A stretch of 64,000 nucleotides of DNA from Caldilineaceae bacterium. GTDB taxonomy: Bacteria > Chloroflexota > Anaerolineae > Caldilineales > Caldilineaceae. The DNA lies in assembly GCA_020846635.1 (NCBI GenBank), contig JADLDO010000047.1, positions 1-64,000 on the forward strand, given 5' to 3'. Positions 35,028 to 42,893 of this stretch are shown one piece after another. The position numbers and the translations under genes were made by a program. Position 1 is the stretch's first letter. Every line of letters begins with the position of its first letter. A model generated the notes under the pieces. The model did not search any database and was not told the DNA's origin. It saw nothing but the letters and a program-made list of their open reading frames with translations.

Positions 35028-38000
35028 GTGGGGAGATTTATGGGAGAGAGTGAGCAGATTCAACAGCAATACAGGAGTAGAGACGAGTTGCGCCAGCGGG
35101 CGGAGCAGTGGGTAGCGCAGCGCTTTGGCGCGTCGGATGAGACGTCTCAGCTCCAGGCGCTGCGTGAATTGTCGGCGTTTGCGGCTGACTTTGCCGCGAC
35201 GTTTGCGCTCTCTCCTGCGTTGATCGCTGCTGCATATTTGCACAATTTTGTGTATAATAGATTGCTTATCCAGGCTGATGTCGAACCCGTCTGTGGAGCG
35301 CGCGTGGCGTGGCTCTGTGAAGAAGCGGCACGCATCCTCGGCGAACGCAGCGAAGGTGCGGCGCGGGGCAAGTCGCGCGCACGACAACGCGTGCGCCACT
35401 ATATCGCAGCTTACCGTGACCCGGAGTTGGGACTCTTGGCAGTGGCGACGCTGTGGGCGCGCTGGCAGGTGGCCCAAGCGGGTACAGTCGCCCAGCGCCA
35501 TAGTTTTGCCGAAGAAGCGCGCCATGTCTTTAGCCCGTTGTTGGAGATGATGGGCATGCGTGCGCTTCGTGAGGAGGTGGAAGAGTGGCTTTGGCGGCTG
35601 CATGAGCCTGACGCTGAACGTGTCGATGCTGCTTGTCGTCAGCTCTTTGACCATCTCTCGGCGCAGATCAGCAGAGTCTTTGCTGGCGCTACCTGTGTTC
35701 GCCGCCCTTGCTCACCACCGGCCGCACGCCTTTTGCCCACCGAACCGATCGCTGCCGCGCGCGCTGCCGGCAAACTCTATCCACCGATTGATCTCTCGGT
35801 CTTGGTCGAGGACGAAGAGGCCTGTTACCAGGCGCTGCATTGGATTCACCATCTCTTTCAGCCAGTGGATGGCACAGTGGTAGATTATCTGCGCCAGGCG
35901 CGTATCAACGGCGCGCGGGCGCTCCAGACCACAGCCATTGTCCCCATTGAGCACCAGCGCGTGCGCGTCACCTTTCACATCTGCACGCATGCTATGGAGG
36001 AGGTCAACCGCTGGGGGCTGGCTGCCCTTTATGCCGATCACGCCGCAGAGGGGGATGCCGCCCAACCCCATGTGCCCGGCGCTTGGTGGAACCAGGCTGC
36101 CGAGGGCTATGCCCAGATTGCCGCTGCGCCAATGGGCTCGCTGCCCGAAGTGCTGCATGTCTTTAGCCCGCAGGGGCAGTTGTTCCGCTTTCATCGCGGC
36201 TGCACAGTAGTAGATTTTGCCTATCATGTCCACACCGAATTGGCGGATCAATGCCAGCGCTTCTATGTCAATGACGACGTAGCCGAACCGACTACACCGC
36301 TGCACCATCTCGATCTGGTGGCGCTGGAGCATGATGCACGCGCGCCGGGGCCTACCCAGGTTTGGCTCAATGCCGCGCACACCAGCCGCGCCCGCAACAG
36401 TATTGAACGTTTTTTGAAGCGGCGCGGACTGGGTGTTGATCAGGGACAGAAGATCCTCGATCAACGGCTGCGTGCGCTGGAAGCCCATTATGGCTTCAAC
36501 CTCCCCGACCATCGTCTGCCCCAGGCGACGGTCAAGGCGATGCGCCAGTACAAATTAAGCCGTGTGGATGAGCTGATGGCGGAGATTGCCGCGGGCAACA
36601 TTGTGGCGGATCGGATTCTGCATCCTCTCTTTGCCGATGAGGTGATCCGCCAGATCCGGCTGCCGCGCGAAAGTGGTGCGCGCCCGCACCAACTACAAAT
36701 TGCCCAATGCTGTCGCCCGCGCCCTGGCGAGGACATTGTGGGGCTGCCTTCGCGGCGTCAGGGGGAGATTCAGCGGCTGCGTGTACACCGCGCCAACTGT
36801 GTGCGTATCCCGGCCCACGAAGAACAGATACCGCTGCAATGGCGGCTTCAACCCCGGCTCAAGCTCCTGGTCGAGCTGCAACTGACCGCGCACGATGAAG
36901 ATGGGCTGCTGGGTGATGCGCTGGCAGAGATCTATGCGCGCCGCCCGCGTGCCACCCTGCACAAAGTGGAAGCGGTGGCGGATCATGGCGTGGCGCGCGT
37001 GCGCTTTCATGTCGAGGCCGAGGGAAGCGAGGTGTTGGAGCAGATCATCTCTGCACTGCAAGAACTGCCGGGGCGCACGATTGTGGAAGTGCGCCAGATG
37101 CGGCTGCCTCCCTCCGAAATGGAGTCGGCGCTGCAATTGGGCGCGGCAGGCAGCGTCAACCCCTACAGCCGTCTGCCTGTCCACGAACAGGCCATGTTCT
37201 TCGGGCGCAGCCAAGAACTGTTGCAGATCTATGAATTGTTGCGCGCCGGGGTAGGCAATATCTGGCTGATGGGGCAAAAGCGCGTGGGCAAGACCTCGCT
37301 GCTCTTTCATCTCAAGAACTACTATCTCAAAGACCGCGGCTTTGTCCTGGCCTTTGTCGATTTTCAACTGTTGGGCAGCATGGCGACCAGCAACCTCTAT
37401 TTTGAGATCGCCAACGCCGTATACAACGAGTTGCAGGCCGATCCACGCATTGGCGACCTGGGCGCGCCGCTGCCTGGACTCTTTGCCCACCAGCCTCCCT
37501 TACAACTCATCGCCTATATACGCAGCATCCAAAGCCGCCTGGGTGCGAACCGGCTGGTGCTGCTGCTGGATGAGTTTAGCCGCACCACCGATGCCTATTT
37601 ACAAGGCACGCTTCAGCGCAGCTTTTTTGATGAGTGGCGCGGGCTACTGCAGGCAACGGCACCGGATATTTCCTATATCACGGTCTTTCAACAGCAAACC
37701 TACCAATCGCTGTCGCTGCACACGCAGCAGCAGGCCAACGACCCTTCGTGGCATCTGATGGAACTGGGCGAGCGTTTGGTGCTCAAGTCGTTGAGCAGCC
37801 AAGATGTGCGCCGCCTGATTGAATGGCCCATGCGTAATTTCCTGGAGTATCGTCCTGAAACCCTGGATCATGTGGCGCAGTTAACCGGCGGCAATCCTTT
37901 CTTGATTCAAACTTTTTGTTTTAAGCTGACTGCACACATGGCGCGTTGCGACCGTCGTCTTGTGGAAGATGCCGACATTGAGGCGGTACGCGCTGAATTT

Positions 38001-38279
38001 ATGCTGCCCACCGAGAGTGTTTTTGCTCATTTTGTGGATGCGATTAAGGGCAGTGGTCATGCAGTGACGCAGCAGTTGGCGCGTTTAGCGGGAGAGAATC
38101 AGCATGGTTCCGTTACGTGGGAGGCGCTGGCCGCGGCGCTGCCCCATGTCCTGCCCGACAAACTGCGCCGCACGCTGGCATCGCTGACCGACAATGACAT
38201 TCTGGGGCAGCCTGCTCCAGAATGTTGGCAATTTTGCTGTAGGCTCTTTCAGCAGTGGTTGGAGCTGAACCCGATCTAG
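35028..38279 (+). CDS. catalytically degenerate RelA/SpoT-like protein fused to a STAND/AAA ATPase
   Basis: 1083 residues. The order follows a long RelA/SpoT homologue. An HD-like helical domain (about 40-195) reads YLHN at 70-73 where hydrolases have HD, and the later ED/DRLHN motifs are absent. A synthetase-like domain (about 200-340) has GARALQ for GYQSLH and RVRVTFHICT for the EVQIRT motif. TGS (374-435) is intact, including the DFAYHVHTE signature. A helical linker follows, with SRARNSIERFLKRR. A zinc-finger/RIS-like region has Cys561-Cys562, His588 and Cys591, and an ACT domain spans about 612-690. An ATPase domain follows (about 710-1080) with Walker A GQKRVGKTS (749-757) and Walker B LVLLLDEF (843-850). 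Both (p)ppGpp synthesis and hydrolysis should be lost, leaving a sensing scaffold driving an ATPase. GTG 35028 or ATG 35040 may start it. Confidence 0.85.
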   Translation: MGRFMGESEQIQQQYRSRDELRQRAEQWVAQRFGASDETSQLQALRELSAFAADFAATFALSPALIAAAYLHNFVYNRLLIQADVEPVCGARVAWLCEEAARILGERSEGAARGKSRARQRVRHYIAAYRDPELGLLAVATLWARWQVAQAGTVAQRHSFAEEARHVFSPLLEMMGMRALREEVEEWLWRLHEPDAERVDAACRQLFDHLSAQISRVFAGATCVRRPCSPPAARLLPTEPIAAARAAGKLYPPIDLSVLVEDEEACYQALHWIHHLFQPVDGTVVDYLRQARINGARALQTTAIVPIEHQRVRVTFHICTHAMEEVNRWGLAALYADHAAEGDAAQPHVPGAWWNQAAEGYAQIAAAPMGSLPEVLHVFSPQGQLFRFHRGCTVVDFAYHVHTELADQCQRFYVNDDVAEPTTPLHHLDLVALEHDARAPGPTQVWLNAAHTSRARNSIERFLKRRGLGVDQGQKILDQRLRALEAHYGFNLPDHRLPQATVKAMRQYKLSRVDELMAEIAAGNIVADRILHPLFADEVIRQIRLPRESGARPHQLQIAQCCRPRPGEDIVGLPSRRQGEIQRLRVHRANCVRIPAHEEQIPLQWRLQPRLKLLVELQLTAHDEDGLLGDALAEIYARRPRATLHKVEAVADHGVARVRFHVEAEGSEVLEQIISALQELPGRTIVEVRQMRLPPSEMESALQLGAAGSVNPYSRLPVHEQAMFFGRSQELLQIYELLRAGVGNIWLMGQKRVGKTSLLFHLKNYYLKDRGFVLAFVDFQLLGSMATSNLYFEIANAVYNELQADPRIGDLGAPLPGLFAHQPPLQLIAYIRSIQSRLGANRLVLLLDEFSRTTDAYLQGTLQRSFFDEWRGLLQATAPDISYITVFQQQTYQSLSLHTQQQANDPSWHLMELGERLVLKSLSSQDVRRLIEWPMRNFLEYRPETLDHVAQLTGGNPFLIQTFCFKLTAHMARCDRRLVEDADIEAVRAEFMLPTESVFAHFVDAIKGSGHAVTQQLARLAGENQHGSVTWEALAAALPHVLPDKLRRTLASLTDNDILGQPAPECWQFCCRLFQQWLELNPI

Positions 38280-38313
38280 GGCGAGATATAAAACGAAAGA
38301 TAGGGGAAGATAG

Positions 38314-39708
38314 ATGGACCTCAGCAAAGACCAGTTTTTTGGCCGCGAACGAGTGTTGCGTGAAATTGTGGCGGGTGTTCTCGCGCCGTCGCAACCTGCC
38401 AGCTTTTCGTTGGTCGGCTCGAAATTGGTGGGCAAGAGCCGGCTTCTGGGCCATTTGGCTTCCCCTGATGGGCCGCTGATGGGCAGTGCGTGGGAATCGT
38501 GGCGTCCCTATCGCCATCAGGATGGCGACCGCGTGGTCGTCGTCCTGGTCGACTGCGACGTGCAGGAGGCGCAAGACGATCTCCTGGGGACGGTTGCAGA
38601 TCGGGTGACGCAGCAGCTACAGGCGGATCGTATACAACTGGATTGGGGCGCGGTGGACCAACAGCCGGGAGCTAGCCGCCGTCTTTGGCAGATGAGCCAC
38701 CAACTCAATGCGATGGACTACAGGCTGGTGCTGCTCATGGACAATTTTGATACAGTCTTTGAGAACCAACTGCTCACGCCAGAGTCGGTGGACGAACTGC
38801 GCCCGCTGACGCGCGAATTGGCGTTGGTGGTGGCAACCGAACAGCCGTTGCATGATTTGGATCGGGAGTTGGCTGCGTCACCCCTCTTTAATGTGATGAC
38901 CCAATTGTTTCTCGGCATTATCGAGCCGGAGGCTGCGCGCCGCTGGCTAGAGGCATACGGCGCGCTCTATCCGGCGGTAGATGCGATTGCCAATGAACTG
39001 CTCAAGTTGACGGGGAGCCACCCTTTTTTGCTCTTGCGTATCGGTGATATTTTGGCCGAAGTGCAGTTGGTCTTGCCGCCCGGACAAACGCTGGGGCCAG
39101 AACATTTGCCGCTGATCCGGCTGCGGTTGGCGGAGCATGGGCGGCTGCTCTTTGTCACCCTGTGGCGCAACTTGCAAAACCCGCCGCCACGCATTGACCC
39201 GCAGATACTCATGGGGCTGCTCAAACGGTTGGTCGCCCACGATTTGCCCTTTGATCAGGTGGCGCGCGAGGTGATCCCCACGCTCAATTGGCTGATCAAC
39301 CAGGCGATGGTGATCTGTGATGTCAAGGGCTATGCGCTCTTTTCGCCCTTGTTCACCGAGTTCTTGGCAAACCGGATGGAAGCTATGCCTGTGCGCGCCG
39401 CGACGCCTGTTCCGGCGATTTCGCACAGGCCCGCGCCCTTGCCGATACCTGATGCACCCATTTACGCGGAGCTTACCAAGACCGAAGGCGCATTACTGCG
39501 CTATTTCCAGATGCATCCACATGAAGTTGTCTCGCCGGAAGAACTCTTGCTGGCGGTGTGGAAGCGCCCGGATGCCTCGGCGCGGCGGGTGCAAGAGGCG
39601 ATCCGGCGGCTGCGCTTGCAGCTTGAGGAGGCATCCCCCCCCGTGGGCACCATTGAAAACGAACGAGGTCAGGGCTACCGCTTTGTGCCGGTGTCCGCCC
39701 AGGGCTAA
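38314..39708 (+). CDS. STAND-type ATPase with C-terminal OmpR/PhoB winged helix
   Basis: 464 residues. Residues 1-330 are an AAA/STAND-like ATPase starting DQFFGRERVLREI, with Walker A SLVGSKLVGKS (32-42) and Walker B LVLLMDNFD (138-146). The ATPase of the upstream protein opens with the same FFGR motif, so the two are related. A Pro-rich linker leads to a winged helix-turn-helix (387-464), LTKTEGALLRYFQ...EELLLAVWKRPD...RVQEAIRRLRLQLEE...GQGYRF, the OmpR/PhoB transactivation-loop type. No receiver domain is present, so ATP binding or the partner protein would replace phosphorylation as the switch. It starts 34 bp after the pseudo-RelA gene behind GGGGAAG, so the two are almost certainly co-expressed. 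Target promoters are unknown. Confidence 0.85.
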   Translation: MDLSKDQFFGRERVLREIVAGVLAPSQPASFSLVGSKLVGKSRLLGHLASPDGPLMGSAWESWRPYRHQDGDRVVVVLVDCDVQEAQDDLLGTVADRVTQQLQADRIQLDWGAVDQQPGASRRLWQMSHQLNAMDYRLVLLMDNFDTVFENQLLTPESVDELRPLTRELALVVATEQPLHDLDRELAASPLFNVMTQLFLGIIEPEAARRWLEAYGALYPAVDAIANELLKLTGSHPFLLLRIGDILAEVQLVLPPGQTLGPEHLPLIRLRLAEHGRLLFVTLWRNLQNPPPRIDPQILMGLLKRLVAHDLPFDQVAREVIPTLNWLINQAMVICDVKGYALFSPLFTEFLANRMEAMPVRAATPVPAISHRPAPLPIPDAPIYAELTKTEGALLRYFQMHPHEVVSPEELLLAVWKRPDASARRVQEAIRRLRLQLEEASPPVGTIENERGQGYRFVPVSAQG

Positions 39709-39721
39709 AATGAGATCATAA

Positions 39722-39890
39722 GTCATGTACCGCAGAGGCCGCCCAGGGCTAAAGCCGCGGGGCTACCAAACAACGTCCCCTGGAGGGGACTCCGCGATCT
39801 GCCTCTTAAAGCCCCGTTCAGGGGGCGTCGCTTATAGCCGCGCCCAGGGGGCTCCCGTTTTAACCTCCGGCGGCTGATGCATAACATGAG
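39722..39890. mobile_element. MITE-like element, copy 3, with 7-bp target duplication
   Basis: 169 bp flanked by ATCATAA at 39715-39721 and 39891-39897 (the direct match extends to 12 bp, ATGAGATCATAA). The left end GTCATGTACCGCAGAGGCCGCC matches the complement of the right end, which reads CGGCTGATGCATAACATGAG. Inside are GCCCAGGGCTAAAGCC, the CAACGTCCCC palindrome arm and GCCCCGTTCAGGGGGCG. It is inserted just behind the STAND-wHTH gene. Confidence 0.75.
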
Positions 39891-39928
39891 ATCATAACTA
39901 TCAAATACGCTTATCCCACTACCTAGAA

Positions 39929-40708
39929 ATGACCAAAGCCGCTATGACCGGCATGACACTCTTTCCTGTTCTGAATTTTCCTCTGATCCACCCTGGTGAT
40001 GACCTGGCCGCGCTGATTGTTGGATGTCTGCGTGCCCAGGGTGAAGCACTTCAGGCGGGCGACATTCTTGTTCTTGCCCAAAAAATCGTCAGCAAGGCCG
40101 AAGGGCGGCTGGTGCGGATAGACGATGTGAAGCCGAGCGCGCAAGCCCGCGAGATCGCCGATATTGTGGGTAAAGAGCCGCGCCATATCCAGGTGGTCTT
40201 GGATGACAGCCGCGAGATTGTGCGCGCGCGGCGAGGGCTGTTGGTGGTGGAGCAGCGCAGTGGTTGGATCTGTGCCAATGCAGGCGTGGATCGTTCGAAC
40301 ATTGAACCCGAAGGCGGGGAGACGCTGGCGCTGCTGCCTGCGGATGCGGATGCCAGCGCGGCGGCGTTGGCAAAGCGTTTGGGAGAATTAACGGGTGTGA
40401 CCCCTCCGGTCATTATCAATGACAGCCACGGGCGCGCCTGGCGCGTTGGCACCTGCGGCGTGGCGATTGGCTGTGCAGGGCTGCCGCCGGTCTGGAATCA
40501 GCGCGGGCTGCATGACCTCTTTGGCTATGAGTTGCAGAGCAGCGAGGAGTGCATTGCCGACGAGTTGGCTGCTGCGGCGAGTTTGCTCATGGGGCAGAGC
40601 AACGAGGGTCGTCCTGTGATCGTGATTCGTGGCTATTCGTTGCCCAAAGCGCCCCAGGCCCCAGCCACCTCGATCCAGCGCCCGGCGCAGATGGACGCAT
40701 TCCGATAA
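39929..40708 (+). CDS. cofE: coenzyme F420-0:L-glutamate ligase
   Basis: A 259-residue CofE family protein that adds glutamate(s) to F420-0 using GTP. Landmarks are FPLIHPGDDLAALI at the N-terminus, GDILVLAQKIVSKAEGR (the conserved VxAQKxVSKAEGR signature, near 44-60), GWICANAGVDRSNIEPEGG and VIINDSHGRAWRVGTCGVAIG, the full motif set of the family. The protein has no fused nitroreductase-like FbiB domain. It implies use of F420 in this organism; no other F420 genes are in the window. ATG 39929 has no clear ribosome-binding site; ATGs at 39944 and 39953 are alternatives. It follows the MITE-like element. Confidence 0.92.
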   Translation: MTKAAMTGMTLFPVLNFPLIHPGDDLAALIVGCLRAQGEALQAGDILVLAQKIVSKAEGRLVRIDDVKPSAQAREIADIVGKEPRHIQVVLDDSREIVRARRGLLVVEQRSGWICANAGVDRSNIEPEGGETLALLPADADASAAALAKRLGELTGVTPPVIINDSHGRAWRVGTCGVAIGCAGLPPVWNQRGLHDLFGYELQSSEECIADELAAAASLLMGQSNEGRPVIVIRGYSLPKAPQAPATSIQRPAQMDAFR

Positions 40709-40872
40709 TGGGCGCGGGTGGGGTTCTGCCTCTGCCAATGCTTGCCCCCAACGCGACATACACCCTATACGCAACCCAATGTCGTCAATCTCGGCTGACA
40801 TCATTTACAATAGGGGCTGCAACATAGGCTGTAATTCGCAGCGCCTAATGGCATGACTAGACATATGTAGCT

Positions 40873-41871
40873 ATGGACCCACTTGAACAGGGCAAGAATT
40901 CACCCACCCTGGCTGTGATCATCTTAAATTGGAACGCAGCCGCGGACACGCTGGCGTGTCTTGCCCATGTAGCAGCGTGGCAATCTGTGACCCCGCGCGT
41001 GTGGGTGGTAGATAATGGCTCGCAGCCTGCCGACCGCAAGCTTTTGCGCGAGGGCCTTGCCCACTTGCCGCTGGCGTGGTCGTTGATCGAAAACGAAAGT
41101 AACTTGGGCTTTGCCGGGGGGACCAACTGCGGCTTGCGCGCGGCGTTGGCTGAAGGCGACTGGCCGATCCTCCTGCTCAACAATGATGCCAGCATCGACG
41201 ATGCCGGCTTGCAGCAGTTGATGGCGACGCTGGAGAGCCATGCCAACGTGGGGTGGGTGGGGCCGCTGCTCTATCATGGCGATAAGCTGCACAGCGTGGG
41301 GAGGCGCAACCCGGTGCTTCACCACAACACCTTGATCACCGAACTGCCCGCTGCCCCCATTTTGCCGGTGGACTTTATCTCCGGCTCGGTGGCGTTGGTG
41401 CGTGCTGCGCTGCTGCGAGAGGTGGGGCTGCTGGATGAAGATTACTTCTTCAACACCGAAGTGGCTGACCACTGCCATCGCAGCCGCGAGGCAGGGTATC
41501 TGACCGTGGTTGATTGCCGCGCCCGCGCCGAACACAACCTCGATCGCTCCTCTGCCCTACGCAGCACGCTCCACGTCTACTACATCATCCGCAATCGCTT
41601 TGTCTATGTCCGCAAACGTTATCATACGGCGAAATGGCCCTTGACCATCGTCTGGGCGATCTACTGCTTGCTCCTGGTTGGGAAACTGCGTCTGTCGGGC
41701 GCGGGGGCAACTGCCCAGGCAGTCTATCTTGGCCTCGTCGATGGGGTGAGCAAGCGTTGGGGCGGGCAAAATTGCCGCGTCCTGGCTGCCTGTGGTCAAG
41801 ACAGATCGCAGGACGCATCACCGGACAAATTGCCGGATAGATTACCGGGCGCATCACAAACTGGGCAATGA
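40873..41871 (+). CDS. family 2 glycosyltransferase
   Basis: A 332-residue GT-A enzyme of the rhamnosyltransferase/cell-wall type. Residues 14-30 hold VIILNWNAAADTLACL. The nucleotide-binding motif is VWVVDNGSQP, the metal-binding triad is LLLNNDASID (in place of DxD), and the acceptor/catalytic region is DEDYFFNTEVADHCHRSREAGY. The end of the protein has one or two membrane-associated helices (TIVWAIYCLLLVGKL), then a low-complexity tail with repeated Asp-Lys-Leu-Pro-Asp-type units. It is the first gene of a four-gene polysaccharide cluster; its stop overlaps the next start (ATGA at 41868). A weak promoter could lie near 40785-40815. Confidence 0.88.
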   Translation: MDPLEQGKNSPTLAVIILNWNAAADTLACLAHVAAWQSVTPRVWVVDNGSQPADRKLLREGLAHLPLAWSLIENESNLGFAGGTNCGLRAALAEGDWPILLLNNDASIDDAGLQQLMATLESHANVGWVGPLLYHGDKLHSVGRRNPVLHHNTLITELPAAPILPVDFISGSVALVRAALLREVGLLDEDYFFNTEVADHCHRSREAGYLTVVDCRARAEHNLDRSSALRSTLHVYYIIRNRFVYVRKRYHTAKWPLTIVWAIYCLLLVGKLRLSGAGATAQAVYLGLVDGVSKRWGGQNCRVLAACGQDRSQDASPDKLPDRLPGASQTGQ

Positions 41872-42893
41872 GTATCGTCTATCTGCTTCCCACGCTGCCG
41901 CCAAAATCGGCCAAAGCCGAGGCCATTGCCCAAGAGATTGAGCTGCTGCGGCGACACTTCCCCGGCGAGGTTGTCCATGTCAACCCCAACATTGGCCTGC
42001 CGCGGCCCCTCATCCCGCGGCTGGGCTTTGGCTGGCATAGCTTGCCAACCATCTTCAAGCTGGCGCAACAGGCTACGCTCTTTCACTTTTTTAACCCTGA
42101 CCCCTTCCCCTATCCCTTTCTCCTGACCCTGCCCAGGCCGGTGGTCTACACGATTACTGCCGGGGTAACGTCACGTCCCAATCTTGCCTTCTTCCGGCGT
42201 ATGGCGGTCGTGACAGTGCCCGATGAGCGCACGTTGGCACAACTCCAGGGATGGGGCTTGACCAACGCAGCCTTGCAGCGACCCGGCATCGCCACCGAAC
42301 GCTTCACGCATACCCCTTTGCCTTTGCCACCAGCCGAACCGTTGCGGCTCCTGGTTGCCTCTGCCCCCTGGACATTGGCCCAGTTCAGCAGCAAGGGCTT
42401 TGACGCGCTCCTGGCTGCCGCGCAATCGCTGCCCGACCTCCATCTTACACTGCTCTGGCGCGGCATCCTGGCGGATGAGATGCGGCGCCGGGTTGCCCGG
42501 TTGGGGTTGAGCGAACGCGTCACGGTGGTTGACCAAGCCGTGGATGTCAATGCAGCGTTGGCCCGGGTTCACGCCGCGGCCATCTTTGCCACCCACGCAG
42601 GCATCATCAAATCCTATCCCCACTCGCTCTTGGATGCCCTGGCGGCGGGCAAACCTGTCTTGCTCAACCGTGTGATCCCAATGGCGGATTATATTGCGCG
42701 TGAGGGGTGCGGCGTCGTCGCAGAAAGCGTGACACCCGCGGCGATTGTCACAGCATTAACCCAGTTGCGCGCCAACTATGCCACCTATGCCCGCGCGGCG
42801 ACCATGATAGGGCAGCGCGACTTTACGGAGGATGCCGCGATCAACGCTGCCACCACGATCTATGTGGCTGCCCGGCAAAAGGCGCGGCCATGA
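41868..42893 (+). CDS. GT4-like glycosyltransferase
   Basis: A 341-residue GT-B fold glycosyltransferase. The N-terminal domain starts IVYLLPTLPPKSAKAEAIAQE. The C-terminal donor domain has GRAxx-type landmarks FATHAGIIKSYPHSLLDALA and GKPVLLNRVIPMADYI, in which the usual E-x7-E pair is only partly kept (SYPHSLLDALAAGKPV). This is a divergent family member. Its sugar and acceptor are not predictable. The ATG overlaps the previous stop (ATGA) and its own stop overlaps the next start the same way, implying translational coupling. Confidence 0.8.
   Translation: MSIVYLLPTLPPKSAKAEAIAQEIELLRRHFPGEVVHVNPNIGLPRPLIPRLGFGWHSLPTIFKLAQQATLFHFFNPDPFPYPFLLTLPRPVVYTITAGVTSRPNLAFFRRMAVVTVPDERTLAQLQGWGLTNAALQRPGIATERFTHTPLPLPPAEPLRLLVASAPWTLAQFSSKGFDALLAAAQSLPDLHLTLLWRGILADEMRRRVARLGLSERVTVVDQAVDVNAALARVHAAAIFATHAGIIKSYPHSLLDALAAGKPVLLNRVIPMADYIAREGCGVVAESVTPAAIVTALTQLRANYATYARAATMIGQRDFTEDAAINAATTIYVAARQKARP

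Noticed and set aside
35028-38279. Annotation as an active (p)ppGpp synthetase/hydrolase
   Set aside because: The HD, GYQSLH and EVQIRT catalytic motifs are all replaced, so only the scaffold is supported.
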